From NCBI GenBank assembly GCA_038231615.1, contig JBBRLA010000229.1, positions 1-11,635 on the forward strand: 11,635 nt of DNA. Reading direction: 5' to 3'. This DNA is from JBBRLA01 sp038231615 (GTDB taxonomy: Bacteria > Myxococcota_A > Polyangia > Palsa-1104 > JAEUJZ01). This document shows positions 1 to 6,985 of this stretch, piece by piece (position 1 is the stretch's first letter; the number at the start of each line of letters is the position of its first letter). The notes under the pieces are model-generated. The model was not told the DNA's origin, made no database searches, and was given only the letters and a program-made list of their open reading frames with translations. Position numbers and translations under genes: made by a program.

Positions 1-862
1 CTGAGTTGGAGTTGGCTGAGTTGGCCGAGTTGGCTGAGTTGGCTGAGTTGGCTGAGTTGGCCGAGTTGGCTGAGTTGGCTGAGTTGGCCGAGTTGGCTGA
101 GTTGGCTGAGTTGGCTGAGTTGGCCGAGTTGGCTGAGTTGGCTGAGTTGGCTGAGTTGGCTGAGTTGGCTGAGTTGGCCGAGTTGGCTGAGTTGGCCGAG
201 TTGGAGTTGGCCGAGTTCGAGTCGCGGCCCCACGTCTTGGCCCCCGCGCCGTTGGCCCCGTTGGCGGCGTTCGGCGCACGGTTGGCCCCATTCGGCACGT
301 TCGCCGAGTTGAACGCCGCGTTGATGCCCACGCCTACGCCGCCGATCACCACGCCGGCCCCGAAACTGCCGCCGATGTTTGGCATCCCCGGCCTGGCCCC
401 GCCTCCCATGGGCATTGCGCCCAAGTATCGCATGCCCTCATAGGCGATCTCGATGGTCTCGATCGAGATCTCGTTCTTGCCGGCGTCAAACTCCGGCCCT
501 TCCCACTTGCAGATCCAGGCCCGCTCGAACTGCCACTTGTGGACCTTCTTGCCGCCGGGGCCCATCTGGATGACCGTGCCGCTGAAGCGCCTGATCGGCG
601 TCTTCTCGTCGTTGACGAATTGCAGCCGCTTCTTCCAGAACTCGATGCCGGCGAAGCCCTGCTTGAGCACCAGGTTGGGCAGCTTGTTCTGCCCGATCAA
701 CCGGTGTTCGAAGCCGTTCACTCCGCCTTCTTGCAGGCCCAGGATCTCGGACGCATTTTTCAGCCCGCTGCACGAACGAAAGTAGGCGCTCTCCATGCCG
801 CCGATCTCGACGGTGAAGTAGTAGGCCGATAAAGCATCTCGCCGTTGTCCCGGTGGCGCCAT
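1..862 (-). CDS. Phage tail tube-like protein (T4 gp19 family) with Asn-Ser-Ala repeat tail, partial at the window edge
   Basis: Residues about 10-148 match the pattern of the T4 gp19-like / 'conserved hypothetical phage tail region protein' family: an opening YYFTVEIGG, then SCSGLKNASEI, the EGGVNG turn, LPNLVLKQGF, and a closing block with FERAWICKWEGPEFDAGKNE followed by IETIEIAYEGMRYL. Family members form the inner tube of contractile tails, R-type bacteriocins and extracellular contractile injection systems; that role here is inferred from fold only. After the domain come a Gly/Pro/Met-rich stretch (about 150-185), an Asn/Gly/Ala-rich stretch, and from about residue 215 a nearly pure Asn-Ser-Ala repeat that is still running at base 1, so the C-terminus is missing. 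At least 287 residues are visible, while ordinary tube proteins are about 140-170. The ATG at 862 is preceded by GAAAGGG with a 5-base spacer. No other tail genes (sheath, baseplate, spike) are inside the window; they would lie to the left if a tail locus exists. High confidence in family, low in the physiological role. Confidence 0.85.
   Translation of the reverse strand, partial: MAPPGQRRDALSAYYFTVEIGGMESAYFRSCSGLKNASEILGLQEGGVNGFEHRLIGQNKLPNLVLKQGFAGIEFWKKRLQFVNDEKTPIRRFSGTVIQMGPGGKKVHKWQFERAWICKWEGPEFDAGKNEISIETIEIAYEGMRYLGAMPMGGGARPGMPNIGGSFGAGVVIGGVGVGINAAFNSANVPNGANRAPNAANGANGAGAKTWGRDSNSANSNSANSANSANSANSANSANSANSANSANSANSANSANSANSANSANSANSANSANSANSANSANSNS
5..217 (-). repeat. 9-bp tandem repeat encoding (Asn-Ser-Ala)n
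   Basis: The unit is GTTGGCTGA or GTTGGCCGA on the plus strand. Starts of GTTGG at 11, 20, 29 and onward to 200 fall exactly 9 bases apart, giving 22 in-register copies. Six-base short units lie at each end (starts at 5 and 200/206), and the array reaches the window edge. Read on the minus strand it encodes Asn (AAC), Ser and Ala (GCC). Asn and Ala codons never vary, while the Ser codon alternates between TCA and TCG, with TCC in the short units. Both short units are multiples of three, so the reading frame is kept. The array is a candidate for slippage-driven length variation. Confidence 0.95.
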
Positions 863-1029
863 GGTGACCCTTTCGTCTGGTTTAGGGCCCGGTTCGGTCG
901 CGCGCGTGGCCGGCGATGATGCCGATCCTTCATCCTGCGGTCCTGCCCGGCGCGATGCGTTGGTCCTTCTCAGACACGAGCATACTGGTTATCGCCGGTT
1001 CTCTTCCAGAAGTTTCTGTTAGCCAAAAT

Positions 1030-1083
1030 GCATGTAGGAGAGGCAGTGTAGACCTGGCAGGGGCGCCGACCCAGCCTACATGC
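1030..1083. other. Inverted repeat between the pseudokinase and tail-tube genes
   Basis: GCATGTAGG at 1030-1038 and CCTACATGC at 1075-1083 are perfect 9-base inverted arms around a 36-base, GC-rich spacer. The element lies in the 260-base gap (863-1122) downstream of the pseudokinase stop and upstream of the tail-tube start. No T-run follows the arms on the minus strand, so this is not a standard intrinsic terminator. It could be an operator, an mRNA stem or a degenerate terminator. Nothing else is recognisable in the gap. Confidence 0.4.
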
Positions 1084-1122
1084 TTCTCCCACCTTCACCC
1101 CCAGGCCCGAGAAATCAGCCCG

Positions 1123-3243
1123 CTACCGGCCGCGGCACCACATGAAGAGCATGCCGCCCAGGAGCATCAGCACGGCGCCTCCCAGGGCGGCGACGATCTC
1201 CTGATGCTGGAGAAGGAAGCGGCGCAGGCCCGGGGGTTGCGGCTGCCGCGCCTTTTGCAGGTACACGGCATAGGCCGCTGCCGAGTTGCTCATGGACACC
1301 GTAGGCCGGGCCGGCGGCAGGACCGCCGGTTTTTCCAGGGGCACCAGGTCTCCCTCGAAGAGCGGGATGTCCTCGGGCTCCCGGGCCAGGGCGACGGCCT
1401 GGGAGGGATCGAGCCGCCCTTGCTGCACGGCCAGCACCAACTGGGTGATGTCCCGCGCCCGCATGGGGCGGGTGGCCCGTTCCGAGAGGGGCGGGGGGGG
1501 CTCGTCGGCCAGGCCGCCGGAGGGCACGGCGTTGCCGCGCAGGAAGTGGAGCGCCTGGGTCGGGCGAGCGAGAAGAGCATCGTTCGGGGCCGAGGAGACG
1601 ATCGGGGAGTTGGCCAGATCGATGACGGCGCGGGCGCGAGGTGGCCGGGTGGTCTGTTCCTCGATGGGCTGAGCGGTCAAAAGGGCAGGCGTGACGGGCG
1701 GCCCGGGTTGGCCCAGCGGCAGGGTGGCCTGCGGCCCGCGCGCGGGCCCATTCATCGGGAGCGTGATGCCCGGCAGCGACACGGCGGTGCCGATGGGGCC
1801 GCGGTCGCTGGCGGCGATCGGCTTCAGCGCCGGTGCCTTGGGGCTGCTTTGGGCAGTGACTGGCTGACCCAGGCGCACCGTGGCGGGGCTGGCCGGCGTG
1901 GGCCGCGGGCCTGAGTCGCGGGCCTCGGTTTCGGCAAGAGGCTTCGTTTCGGCGCCGGCCTTGGCCTCGGGAGCAGCCGTGGTGTCGGGAGCGGCCGTGG
2001 TGTCGGGGGCGGCCTTGCCGTCGGGAGCAGCCGTGGTGTCGGCGGCGGCCTCGGCGTCGGCCCCGGCCTTGCCGTCGGGAGCAGCCGTGGTGGCAGCCCT
2101 GGCCTTGGCGTCAGGAGCAGCCTTGGCCTCGGGAGCAGCCTCGCGGTGCGGCACGGCTCCGGGAAGCGGGGCGATCTGCGGCTCCGACCGCCGCTCCGCC
2201 GGGCGCGGGGCGACCGCCGGGAACACCCCCGAGAGCCGCTGGAAGAGCCGGCTCATCCGGCCCACCGGCGAGACCCCGGGCGGCGGCGCCTCGCTCAGTA
2301 CCTCGGGCAGGACCAGATGCGCCCCTTCGACCACCTGTACCAGCACCTTCACCAGGTCCTGCATCGTCGGGATGCGCGCCTGCGGGTCCCGGCTGCACGA
2401 CCCCGCTATCACCACGTTCAGCGCCTGGCTCAACGAATCCGTCAACCCCGTCCGCGGGTTCGCCGCAAGCAGCGGCGGCGGCCGGGACAGGTTGTCCAGC
2501 ACCGCCTCCACATCCGAACCGGCGAACGCCGCCGATCCCGTCAGGCACTCGTGCAGGATGGCGCCCAGCGTGAAGATGTCGCCCCCGGTGTCGGCGGCGG
2601 TCACCTGCCCGGCCACCTGCTCCGGCGGGCGATACATCAGCTTGCCCAATGGCAGCGTATCGTCCAAACCCACTGGGCGCCTTCGCAGGTGGCGCACCGA
2701 ATGCTCCAGCAGCACCGCCCGTCCCCCGTAGGGGCTCTTGGCGCCGGGCCGCACCAAAAAGATGTTCTCCGGCCGCAGGTCCCCGTGATAAAGGCCCGCC
2801 GCGTGCGCCGCCGAAAGAGCGTTCCCCAGATACAGGATGAGACCCAGTGCCCGCTCCACCGGCATCGGCCCGCGCAGAAGCCGCCCCCGCAGGCTCTCGC
2901 CCTCGAGCAGCTCGGTGGCGAAGCCGGGCACCCCGTCGGCGTCGGTGACCTGCTTCACCGGCATGATGCCCAGAGCCGACAGCCCCTGCGCCCGGCGCAG
3001 GTCGTTGCGCACCGCCAGCATCATCTCATGCGTCGGCAGAAGCTCCCGCTTCAGCATGAGGATGGCGAAGTTTCTCTTGAGGCGGGGGTTTAGCGCCTGG
3101 TAGGTGGTCCCCAGCTCCCCCTGTCCCAGTATGCGGTTGACCCGATACTCACCCTCGATGAGCGTCGCGAGACGGCTCTCCGGCACGATGGGGGGGCCGA
3201 CAACCCAGGTCGGTTTGGGATCGGAAGGAGACGAGGGCTTCAC
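1123..3243 (-). CDS. Membrane-anchored protein-kinase-fold protein, probable pseudokinase
   Basis: A 706-residue protein. Residues about 30-305 have the Hanks-type Ser/Thr kinase layout: glycine loop GQGELG (40-45), catalytic-loop HGDLRPEN (153-160), a PPEQ sequence (206-209) at the APE position, and DIFTLG (222-227) with the conserved Asp. Two key elements are missing. The VAIK motif reads FAIL (59-62), with Leu where the ATP-anchoring Lys should be, and DFG reads EHS (180-182), removing the metal-binding Asp. The catalytic-loop Lys is Arg157. The domain is therefore probably inactive or strongly atypical, and may bind partners rather than phosphorylate. Residues 340-670 form a Pro/Ala-rich, probably disordered linker, including degenerate AAPDTT/AAPDGK repeats and two similar RPxRAR segments (533-538, 592-597). 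Residues 684-701 form one hydrophobic segment ending in WCRGR, so the protein is tail-anchored with its kinase fold in the cytoplasm. The start is GTG at 3243, 18 bases after the stop of the upstream thioredoxin gene in the same frame. AAAGGG lies only one base before the GTG, so the exact start is uncertain. Confidence 0.85.
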   Translation of the reverse strand: MKPSSPSDPKPTWVVGPPIVPESRLATLIEGEYRVNRILGQGELGTTYQALNPRLKRNFAILMLKRELLPTHEMMLAVRNDLRRAQGLSALGIMPVKQVTDADGVPGFATELLEGESLRGRLLRGPMPVERALGLILYLGNALSAAHAAGLYHGDLRPENIFLVRPGAKSPYGGRAVLLEHSVRHLRRRPVGLDDTLPLGKLMYRPPEQVAGQVTAADTGGDIFTLGAILHECLTGSAAFAGSDVEAVLDNLSRPPPLLAANPRTGLTDSLSQALNVVIAGSCSRDPQARIPTMQDLVKVLVQVVEGAHLVLPEVLSEAPPPGVSPVGRMSRLFQRLSGVFPAVAPRPAERRSEPQIAPLPGAVPHREAAPEAKAAPDAKARAATTAAPDGKAGADAEAAADTTAAPDGKAAPDTTAAPDTTAAPEAKAGAETKPLAETEARDSGPRPTPASPATVRLGQPVTAQSSPKAPALKPIAASDRGPIGTAVSLPGITLPMNGPARGPQATLPLGQPGPPVTPALLTAQPIEEQTTRPPRARAVIDLANSPIVSSAPNDALLARPTQALHFLRGNAVPSGGLADEPPPPLSERATRPMRARDITQLVLAVQQGRLDPSQAVALAREPEDIPLFEGDLVPLEKPAVLPPARPTVSMSNSAAAYAVYLQKARQPQPPGLRRFLLQHQEIVAALGGAVLMLLGGMLFMWCRGR
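1942..2145 (-). repeat. Degenerate repeats coding the Ala-rich linker of the pseudokinase
   Basis: Residues about 367-434 are built from imperfect copies of AAPDTT, AAPDGK and AAPEAK. On the plus strand this appears as repeated blocks close to GGAGCAGCCGTGGTGTCG with single-base changes. The block is in frame and looks like a minisatellite that lengthened a flexible, low-complexity linker. Confidence 0.75.
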
Positions 3244-3261
3244 GCCCTTTAGAATATCAGG

Positions 3262-4308
3262 CTACTGAGCGAGCGCGCGGTCAATCTCGGTCTTGAATTG
3301 CTCGAACGGCAGGGCCCCGTTGAGAAACACGCCGTTCACGAAGAAGGCGGGGGTGCCCGTGACCCCGGCTGCGCTGCCCGCCTTGATGTTGTCCTCGACG
3401 GCGCTGGCGTACTTGTTGGAGGTCAGGCACCCGTCGAACCGGGCCGCATCCAGGCCCAGCTTCTTGGCCGCGTCCTTGAGGCCGGCGACGTCCAGGCTCC
3501 CCTCTTTTTTCTGGTTGTCGAACATCCAGTCGTGCATCGCCCAGAACTTACCCTGCTCATTTGCGCACTGTCCGGCCTCGGCTGCCTTCTTGGCGTGCTC
3601 GTGGAACGAGAGGGGGAAGTCGCGGAAGACCAGGCGGACCTTGTCGCCGTAGGCCTTGGTGACCTGGTCCATGGCCTCCCTGCCTCGGGAGCAGAAGGGG
3701 CACTGGAAGTCGGAGAACTCGATGATGGTGACCTTGGCATTCGCCGGGCCCTTGGAAGGTCCGACCGCGGCCACGTTGACCTTGGGGGCCTGCAAAAGGA
3801 TCTTCACCCCGGCCTTTTCGCGGATCTCGTCGAGCACGCCGGCCACGGCGCCCTGGCGCTTCTGCCCCGTAAGGCCCTGGACGATCTCGTTTTTGACGTC
3901 GGCGAACTTCTTGTCCTTGAACTGGGGCGGCATGCGCTCCTTGTTCTTCTCAAAGAAGTCCGCGGCCTCGGCCTCGGAGACCAGGGGGACCTTGGCCTCG
4001 ACCTGCTTGCGCACGAACGCCTCGACGGACAGGCCGGTCTTTTTGGCGGCCGGTTCCAGCACCCGATCGGCGACCAGAGAATCCAGCGCCGCCTTGCGGG
4101 TCTCATAGAGTTTGGTGCCCGCGGCCTTGTCCAGCTCGGCCAGGGTGATCGGCTGTTTGCCGATCAAGGCGACCACGGCGGACGGGTCGACGACGGGGTT
4201 GCCCGAGGCGGTCGGGGTGGCGGGGGGACAGTTCGCCGGGGGCCGGTTGCAGGCGGGGGCGAAGGCCAGGGGGGCCAAAAAGGCCAGGCAAGTCAGGATT
4301 CGTTTCAT
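3262..4308 (-). CDS. Lipoprotein with SurA-like N-terminal segment and DsbA-type thioredoxin domain
   Basis: A 348-residue envelope protein. The N-terminus MKRILTCLAFLAPLAFAPAC is a signal peptide ending in a lipobox-like Cys20, suggesting a lipid-anchored periplasmic protein. Residues about 42-172 are helical and charged, starting with VVALIGKQPITLAELD, as in the N-terminal segment of SurA/PrsA-like peptidyl-prolyl isomerases. Residues about 178-348 are a DsbA-like thioredoxin fold (Thioredoxin_4 type): EFSDFQCPFCSRG with the CPFC active site at 203-206, RDFPLSFHEHA, and the cis-proline motif TGTPAFFVNG with Pro320. Cys248 and Cys294 could form a second disulfide. The expected role is thiol-disulfide exchange in exported proteins; whether it oxidises or isomerises cannot be read from sequence. 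The ATG at 4308 has a clear AGAGGA site at 4314-4319 with a 5-base spacer. The gene ends 18 bases before the pseudokinase GTG, so the two are probably co-transcribed. Confidence 0.9.
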   Translation of the reverse strand: MKRILTCLAFLAPLAFAPACNRPPANCPPATPTASGNPVVDPSAVVALIGKQPITLAELDKAAGTKLYETRKAALDSLVADRVLEPAAKKTGLSVEAFVRKQVEAKVPLVSEAEAADFFEKNKERMPPQFKDKKFADVKNEIVQGLTGQKRQGAVAGVLDEIREKAGVKILLQAPKVNVAAVGPSKGPANAKVTIIEFSDFQCPFCSRGREAMDQVTKAYGDKVRLVFRDFPLSFHEHAKKAAEAGQCANEQGKFWAMHDWMFDNQKKEGSLDVAGLKDAAKKLGLDAARFDGCLTSNKYASAVEDNIKAGSAAGVTGTPAFFVNGVFLNGALPFEQFKTEIDRALAQ

Positions 4309-4433
4309 CTGGGTCCTCTATAGATTTGACTTGAAGGGGCGGACGATCCCACAAAGCATGGCATAGCTTGGGGCACTTACCAAGAAAACGGACCTCGCGG
4401 GGGGCCAAAAGCGTCCCGGCGCGGGCCCCTGAC

Positions 4434-4904
4434 TCAGGGACCGTGGATGGCCAGGATGAGCGACGGCCCGGCCCGCACAAGGACGTCGTGGACCTGCTCG
4501 AAGGCGAGCCCCAGGAAAAGCCACACCGGGGCATAATCCGGGCGGATCAGGCCGTGTAGATGAACTCGGGCCCAAGAGTAGTCCCAGGGGCAGCGGCCGG
4601 TCAGGCGGCGCAGGGTAAAGCCGGCGGCGTACTCGACGGCGAAGCAGACGGTGACGTAGAACAGGCCGCGGTAAAAAACCGAGTGCGGGCGCAAGCGGTC
4701 GTGGGCGCGCTCCAGGAACAGGGCGGTGGCCCCGTACAAGGGGAACATCCACAGGTAGGTGCGGCCGGTCAGGCGCCAGCGTTCGGTGCGGAACTCCCGC
4801 GGGGCGGTGGGGTCGCGGTAGCTGCGGTAGAAGCTGTAGATCGCGGTCCACAGGATCTCGCAGACCCAGCCCAGGCAGCCATAGAAAAGGAGGCGCAGGA
4901 GCAT
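4434..4904 (-). CDS. CmpB-type small membrane protein (PF06541-like, 'ABC-transporter type IV' family)
   Basis: A 156-residue multi-pass membrane protein with about four hydrophobic segments. It shows the family pattern of an N-terminal helix with FYGCLGWVCEILW, a central WMFPLYGATALF, then FYVTVCFAVEYAAGFTLRRL followed by the aromatic CPWDYS motif and a polar HLHGLI. The biochemical function of the family is not settled, and the 'ABC-transporter' label is historical. I chose ATG 4904 because AGGA precedes it by 7 bases and it begins right at the first membrane helix. A longer reading from ATG 4994 (186 residues) adds an Arg-rich, low-complexity leader, lacks a properly spaced ribosome site, and would overlap the start of the divergent photolyase gene. 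With the shorter start, an 88-base divergent promoter region remains. A 125-base gap separates the stop from the thioredoxin gene downstream. Confidence 0.75.
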   Translation of the reverse strand: MLLRLLFYGCLGWVCEILWTAIYSFYRSYRDPTAPREFRTERWRLTGRTYLWMFPLYGATALFLERAHDRLRPHSVFYRGLFYVTVCFAVEYAAGFTLRRLTGRCPWDYSWARVHLHGLIRPDYAPVWLFLGLAFEQVHDVLVRAGPSLILAIHGP

Positions 4905-4983
4905 CCCTTTATCCTGTAGCAGGGATCGTCGCCGAGAGGAAGACCGTCGCGGCTGCTGGCGCCGGGGCCGGACCTGCGACATC

Positions 4984-4990
4984 GGAGGAG
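4984..4990 (+). promoter_or_regulatory. Strong ribosome binding site of the photolyase gene
   Basis: GGAGGAG sits directly before the ATG at 4993, with GGAGG four bases from the start codon. It fixes the photolyase start and lies inside the Arg-rich leader that the opposing gene would have if it began at 4994. Confidence 0.75.
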
Positions 4991-4992
4991 AC

Positions 4993-6447
4993 ATGCCACC
5001 TGTGGACCCGGCACGAATCGTGGAACATCGCGGGGGGCCGCCGCGAAAGGGGGGGCGCTACGTCCTGTACTTTTGCCAGATGCAGCGCCGCGCGGAATGG
5101 AACCCGGCGCTGACCTTCGCCGCCGCCCGCGCGGACGAGCTGGGGGTGCCGCTTTTGGTTTACGAAGGGTTGCGCAACGATTATCCCCACGCCAGTTGGC
5201 GCCACCATCGCTTTATCCTGGATGGGGTGGCCGAGATGGGGGAGCGCCTGGCGCAGCGCGGGGTGGCGCATGTCTTCCACTTGCAGCGGGCGGGCGAGGC
5301 TCGTCGGCCCCTGGTGCGCATGCTGGGGGAGGCGGCGGCGCTGGTGGTGACCGATGACTACCCGGCGTTCATCGCCCCGAGGCAGACGGCGCGGCTTTTG
5401 GCGCAGCTTTCGTGCCCGTTTTATGGGGTGGATGGGGCGGGAGTGGCACCGATGCGGGCGTTTCCGGCGCGGGAGACGGCGGCCTACACCCTGCGGCCCA
5501 AGATGACGCGGCTCCTGCCGGATCTGCTTTTGCCAGCAGACGCGCCCGTGGCGCCCAGGCGCGAGTCGCTTTCGCTGCTTACCGAAGGCCAACTGCCGGT
5601 GGCGCTGCCCTCGTCCACCGAGCTGCCGCGCGATCCCGAGGACCTGGACCGCCTGGTACGGGGCTGTGGGGTGGATCTGTCGGTGCGGCCGGCCAAGGGG
5701 GTGCGCGGGGGCAGGACGGCGGGCCTGGTGCGTCTGCGGCGCTTCCTGCGAGACGGGCTTCATCATTATACCGAGGGGCGCAACCGGGCCGACAAGGACG
5801 TGACCTCGAACCTGAGCCCGTATCTGCACCATGGGATGCTCTCGCCGGTGGAGATCGCCCAGGCGGCGATCGCGGCGAGCCCGGCGGGCAGACAGGACGA
5901 CAACGTGGCGGGCTTCCTGGAGGAGCTGATCGTGCGCCGGGAGCTAGCGTTGAACTTCTGCCTCTACACCACCGAGCACGAGACGCTGGCCGGGCTACCC
6001 GGGTGGGCCCGGGAGAACCTTCAGCGCCACGCGGCGGACCCGCGGCCGACCTCCTATGATGGCACGACGCTGGAAGCCGGGCGCACCGGGGACCGCCTGT
6101 GGAACGCGGTGCAGGACGAGCTGCGTGAGACTGGCGAGCCCCATGGTTATTTGCGGATGTTGTGGGGGAAGAAGCTCATCGAATGGGCGCCGACCTATGA
6201 GCAGGCGCTTTCGGGGATGATTCACCTGAACGACAAATACGCCTATGACGGGCGCGACGCGAATTCGTACACCAACTTCCTGTGGTGTTTCGGGCTGCAC
6301 GACCGGCCGTTCCCGCGGCGGCCCATCTTCGGGGTGATGCGGCCGATGACCTCGGATTCGATGGGGCGCAAAGCCGGCGCGACCGGCTACCTGGGGCGCC
6401 TGCGCGAGACGGGGGTGTTGCCAGGAGGGCAGGCGGCCCTGATCTGA
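4993..6447 (+). CDS. phr: Deoxyribodipyrimidine photolyase, class II
   Basis: A 484-residue flavoprotein expected to repair cyclobutane pyrimidine dimers using light and FADH-. The N-terminal alpha/beta domain has the class II-like opening VLYFCQMQRRAEWNPAL (residues 24-40). The C-terminal FAD/DNA-binding domain carries SNLSPYLHHGMLSP (272-285), FLEELIVRRELALNFC (308-323), the class II signature spread over WNAVQDELRETG (370-381) and HGYLRMLWGKKLIEW (384-398), then LNDKYAYDGRDANSYTNFLW (412-431) and HDRPFPRRPIFG (436-447). Length is typical of the class. The sequence around 423-435 differs from the GYVG-type motif of plant and archaeal class II enzymes and fits a bacterial sub-branch. Cryptochrome-like signalling without repair cannot be excluded, but nothing suggests it. 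The gene stands alone, divergent from the CmpB-type gene, and no DNA-repair partner is adjacent. Confidence 0.93.
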   Translation: MPPVDPARIVEHRGGPPRKGGRYVLYFCQMQRRAEWNPALTFAAARADELGVPLLVYEGLRNDYPHASWRHHRFILDGVAEMGERLAQRGVAHVFHLQRAGEARRPLVRMLGEAAALVVTDDYPAFIAPRQTARLLAQLSCPFYGVDGAGVAPMRAFPARETAAYTLRPKMTRLLPDLLLPADAPVAPRRESLSLLTEGQLPVALPSSTELPRDPEDLDRLVRGCGVDLSVRPAKGVRGGRTAGLVRLRRFLRDGLHHYTEGRNRADKDVTSNLSPYLHHGMLSPVEIAQAAIAASPAGRQDDNVAGFLEELIVRRELALNFCLYTTEHETLAGLPGWARENLQRHAADPRPTSYDGTTLEAGRTGDRLWNAVQDELRETGEPHGYLRMLWGKKLIEWAPTYEQALSGMIHLNDKYAYDGRDANSYTNFLWCFGLHDRPFPRRPIFGVMRPMTSDSMGRKAGATGYLGRLRETGVLPGGQAALI

Positions 6448-6985
6448 CCGCATCGAGCGGCGCTCACTTGCGCTGAGGGCGGTTTACGTCCTCCCCGCCG
6501 TGCTCACGGCCAGTAGGCCGCTCCGCTCACCGGCTCCGGGCGCACTCGCCCCCAGCGCAACTGGGCGCCGCTTACCTCGAACCGGACGAAACCATTGATC
6601 GGCTGCTCGGGATTCGTAAAACAGTCACCAGCGCACCGAGGCTCCGAACCGGTCACTCTGGCTCGCTATAATGGGGCTTCCCACCCTCACAAGAATCACA
6701 TCGAGAAAGATCGCTTCGTTGGAAAATTTCACATTCACCGAGCGACCGAGCGGTACATGAAGGCCGGCCATGAGGCTGCGGGCTATCCCGTGATGACCGC
6801 CAAATATTTTGCACTGAATGGTGCCCTATGTCATTTTATATGCGATTTTCAAATTTCTGGGATCGGCGCCGAATGCGAGCCAATGGGGCCTGTTTCGCCC
6901 CGGTGACGCCGTGAGCGAAACTGTGGCGATTGGTAACGACCTACCTCTGGCCTGCGGGCACGGGGGATGCTATTCATACATCGAC
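6448..6985. other. Long non-coding leader region before the phosphofructokinase gene
   Basis: This stretch of about 540 bases has no convincing gene. The first part (to about 6600) is GC-rich, with a short stem GCCGT-GCTC-ACGGC at 6497-6510 not followed by a T-run, so there is no clear terminator for the photolyase gene. The second part is AT-richer: 6781-6840 has 26 G/C in 60 bases. An open frame spans 6595-6906, but its product shows no recognisable motif, and I treat the region as regulatory. Confidence 0.55.
6667..6672 (+). promoter_or_regulatory. Candidate -10 box upstream of the phosphofructokinase operon
   Basis: A perfect TATAAT occurs at 6667-6672, in the sequence CGCTATAATGGGG, where the composition turns AT-richer. 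No good TTGACA-like hexamer lies 16-19 bases upstream and there is no TG extension, so support is partial. If used, it would give an untranslated leader of roughly 300 bases before the ATG at 6986. Confidence 0.3.

Noticed and set aside
5..217. CRISPR array
   Set aside because: The period is 9 bases without spacers and the repeat is in coding frame, so this is a coding tandem repeat.
6..443. Plus-strand frame with (Glu-Leu-Ala)n
   Set aside because: It is the complement of the Asn-Ser-Ala coding repeat; the minus-strand frame carries a recognisable gp19-like domain and this one does not.
916..1914. Long plus-strand frame over the pseudokinase C-terminus
   Set aside because: It is antisense to the Ala/Pro-rich linker. 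Its product is Gly/Arg/His-rich and shows no family motif, as expected for a GC-rich shadow frame.
3298..4323. Long plus-strand frame opposite the thioredoxin gene
   Set aside because: It has no recognisable domain, while the minus strand has a signal peptide, CPFC and cis-Pro motifs and a good ribosome site.
4398..4439. GGGGCC/GGCCCC and CCCTGA/TCAGGG inverted repeats as a terminator
   Set aside because: The arms are short, the spacer is GC-rich and no T-run follows on the minus strand; they are likely chance in this composition.
6595..6906. Possible 103-residue protein before phosphofructokinase
   Set aside because: It shows no ribosome site or family motif, and its composition differs from all neighbouring genes; the region is better read as regulatory.
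6818..6985. N-terminal extension of phosphofructokinase
   Set aside because: It is in frame, but the residues do not resemble the family. The conserved fold starts right after the ATG at 6986.
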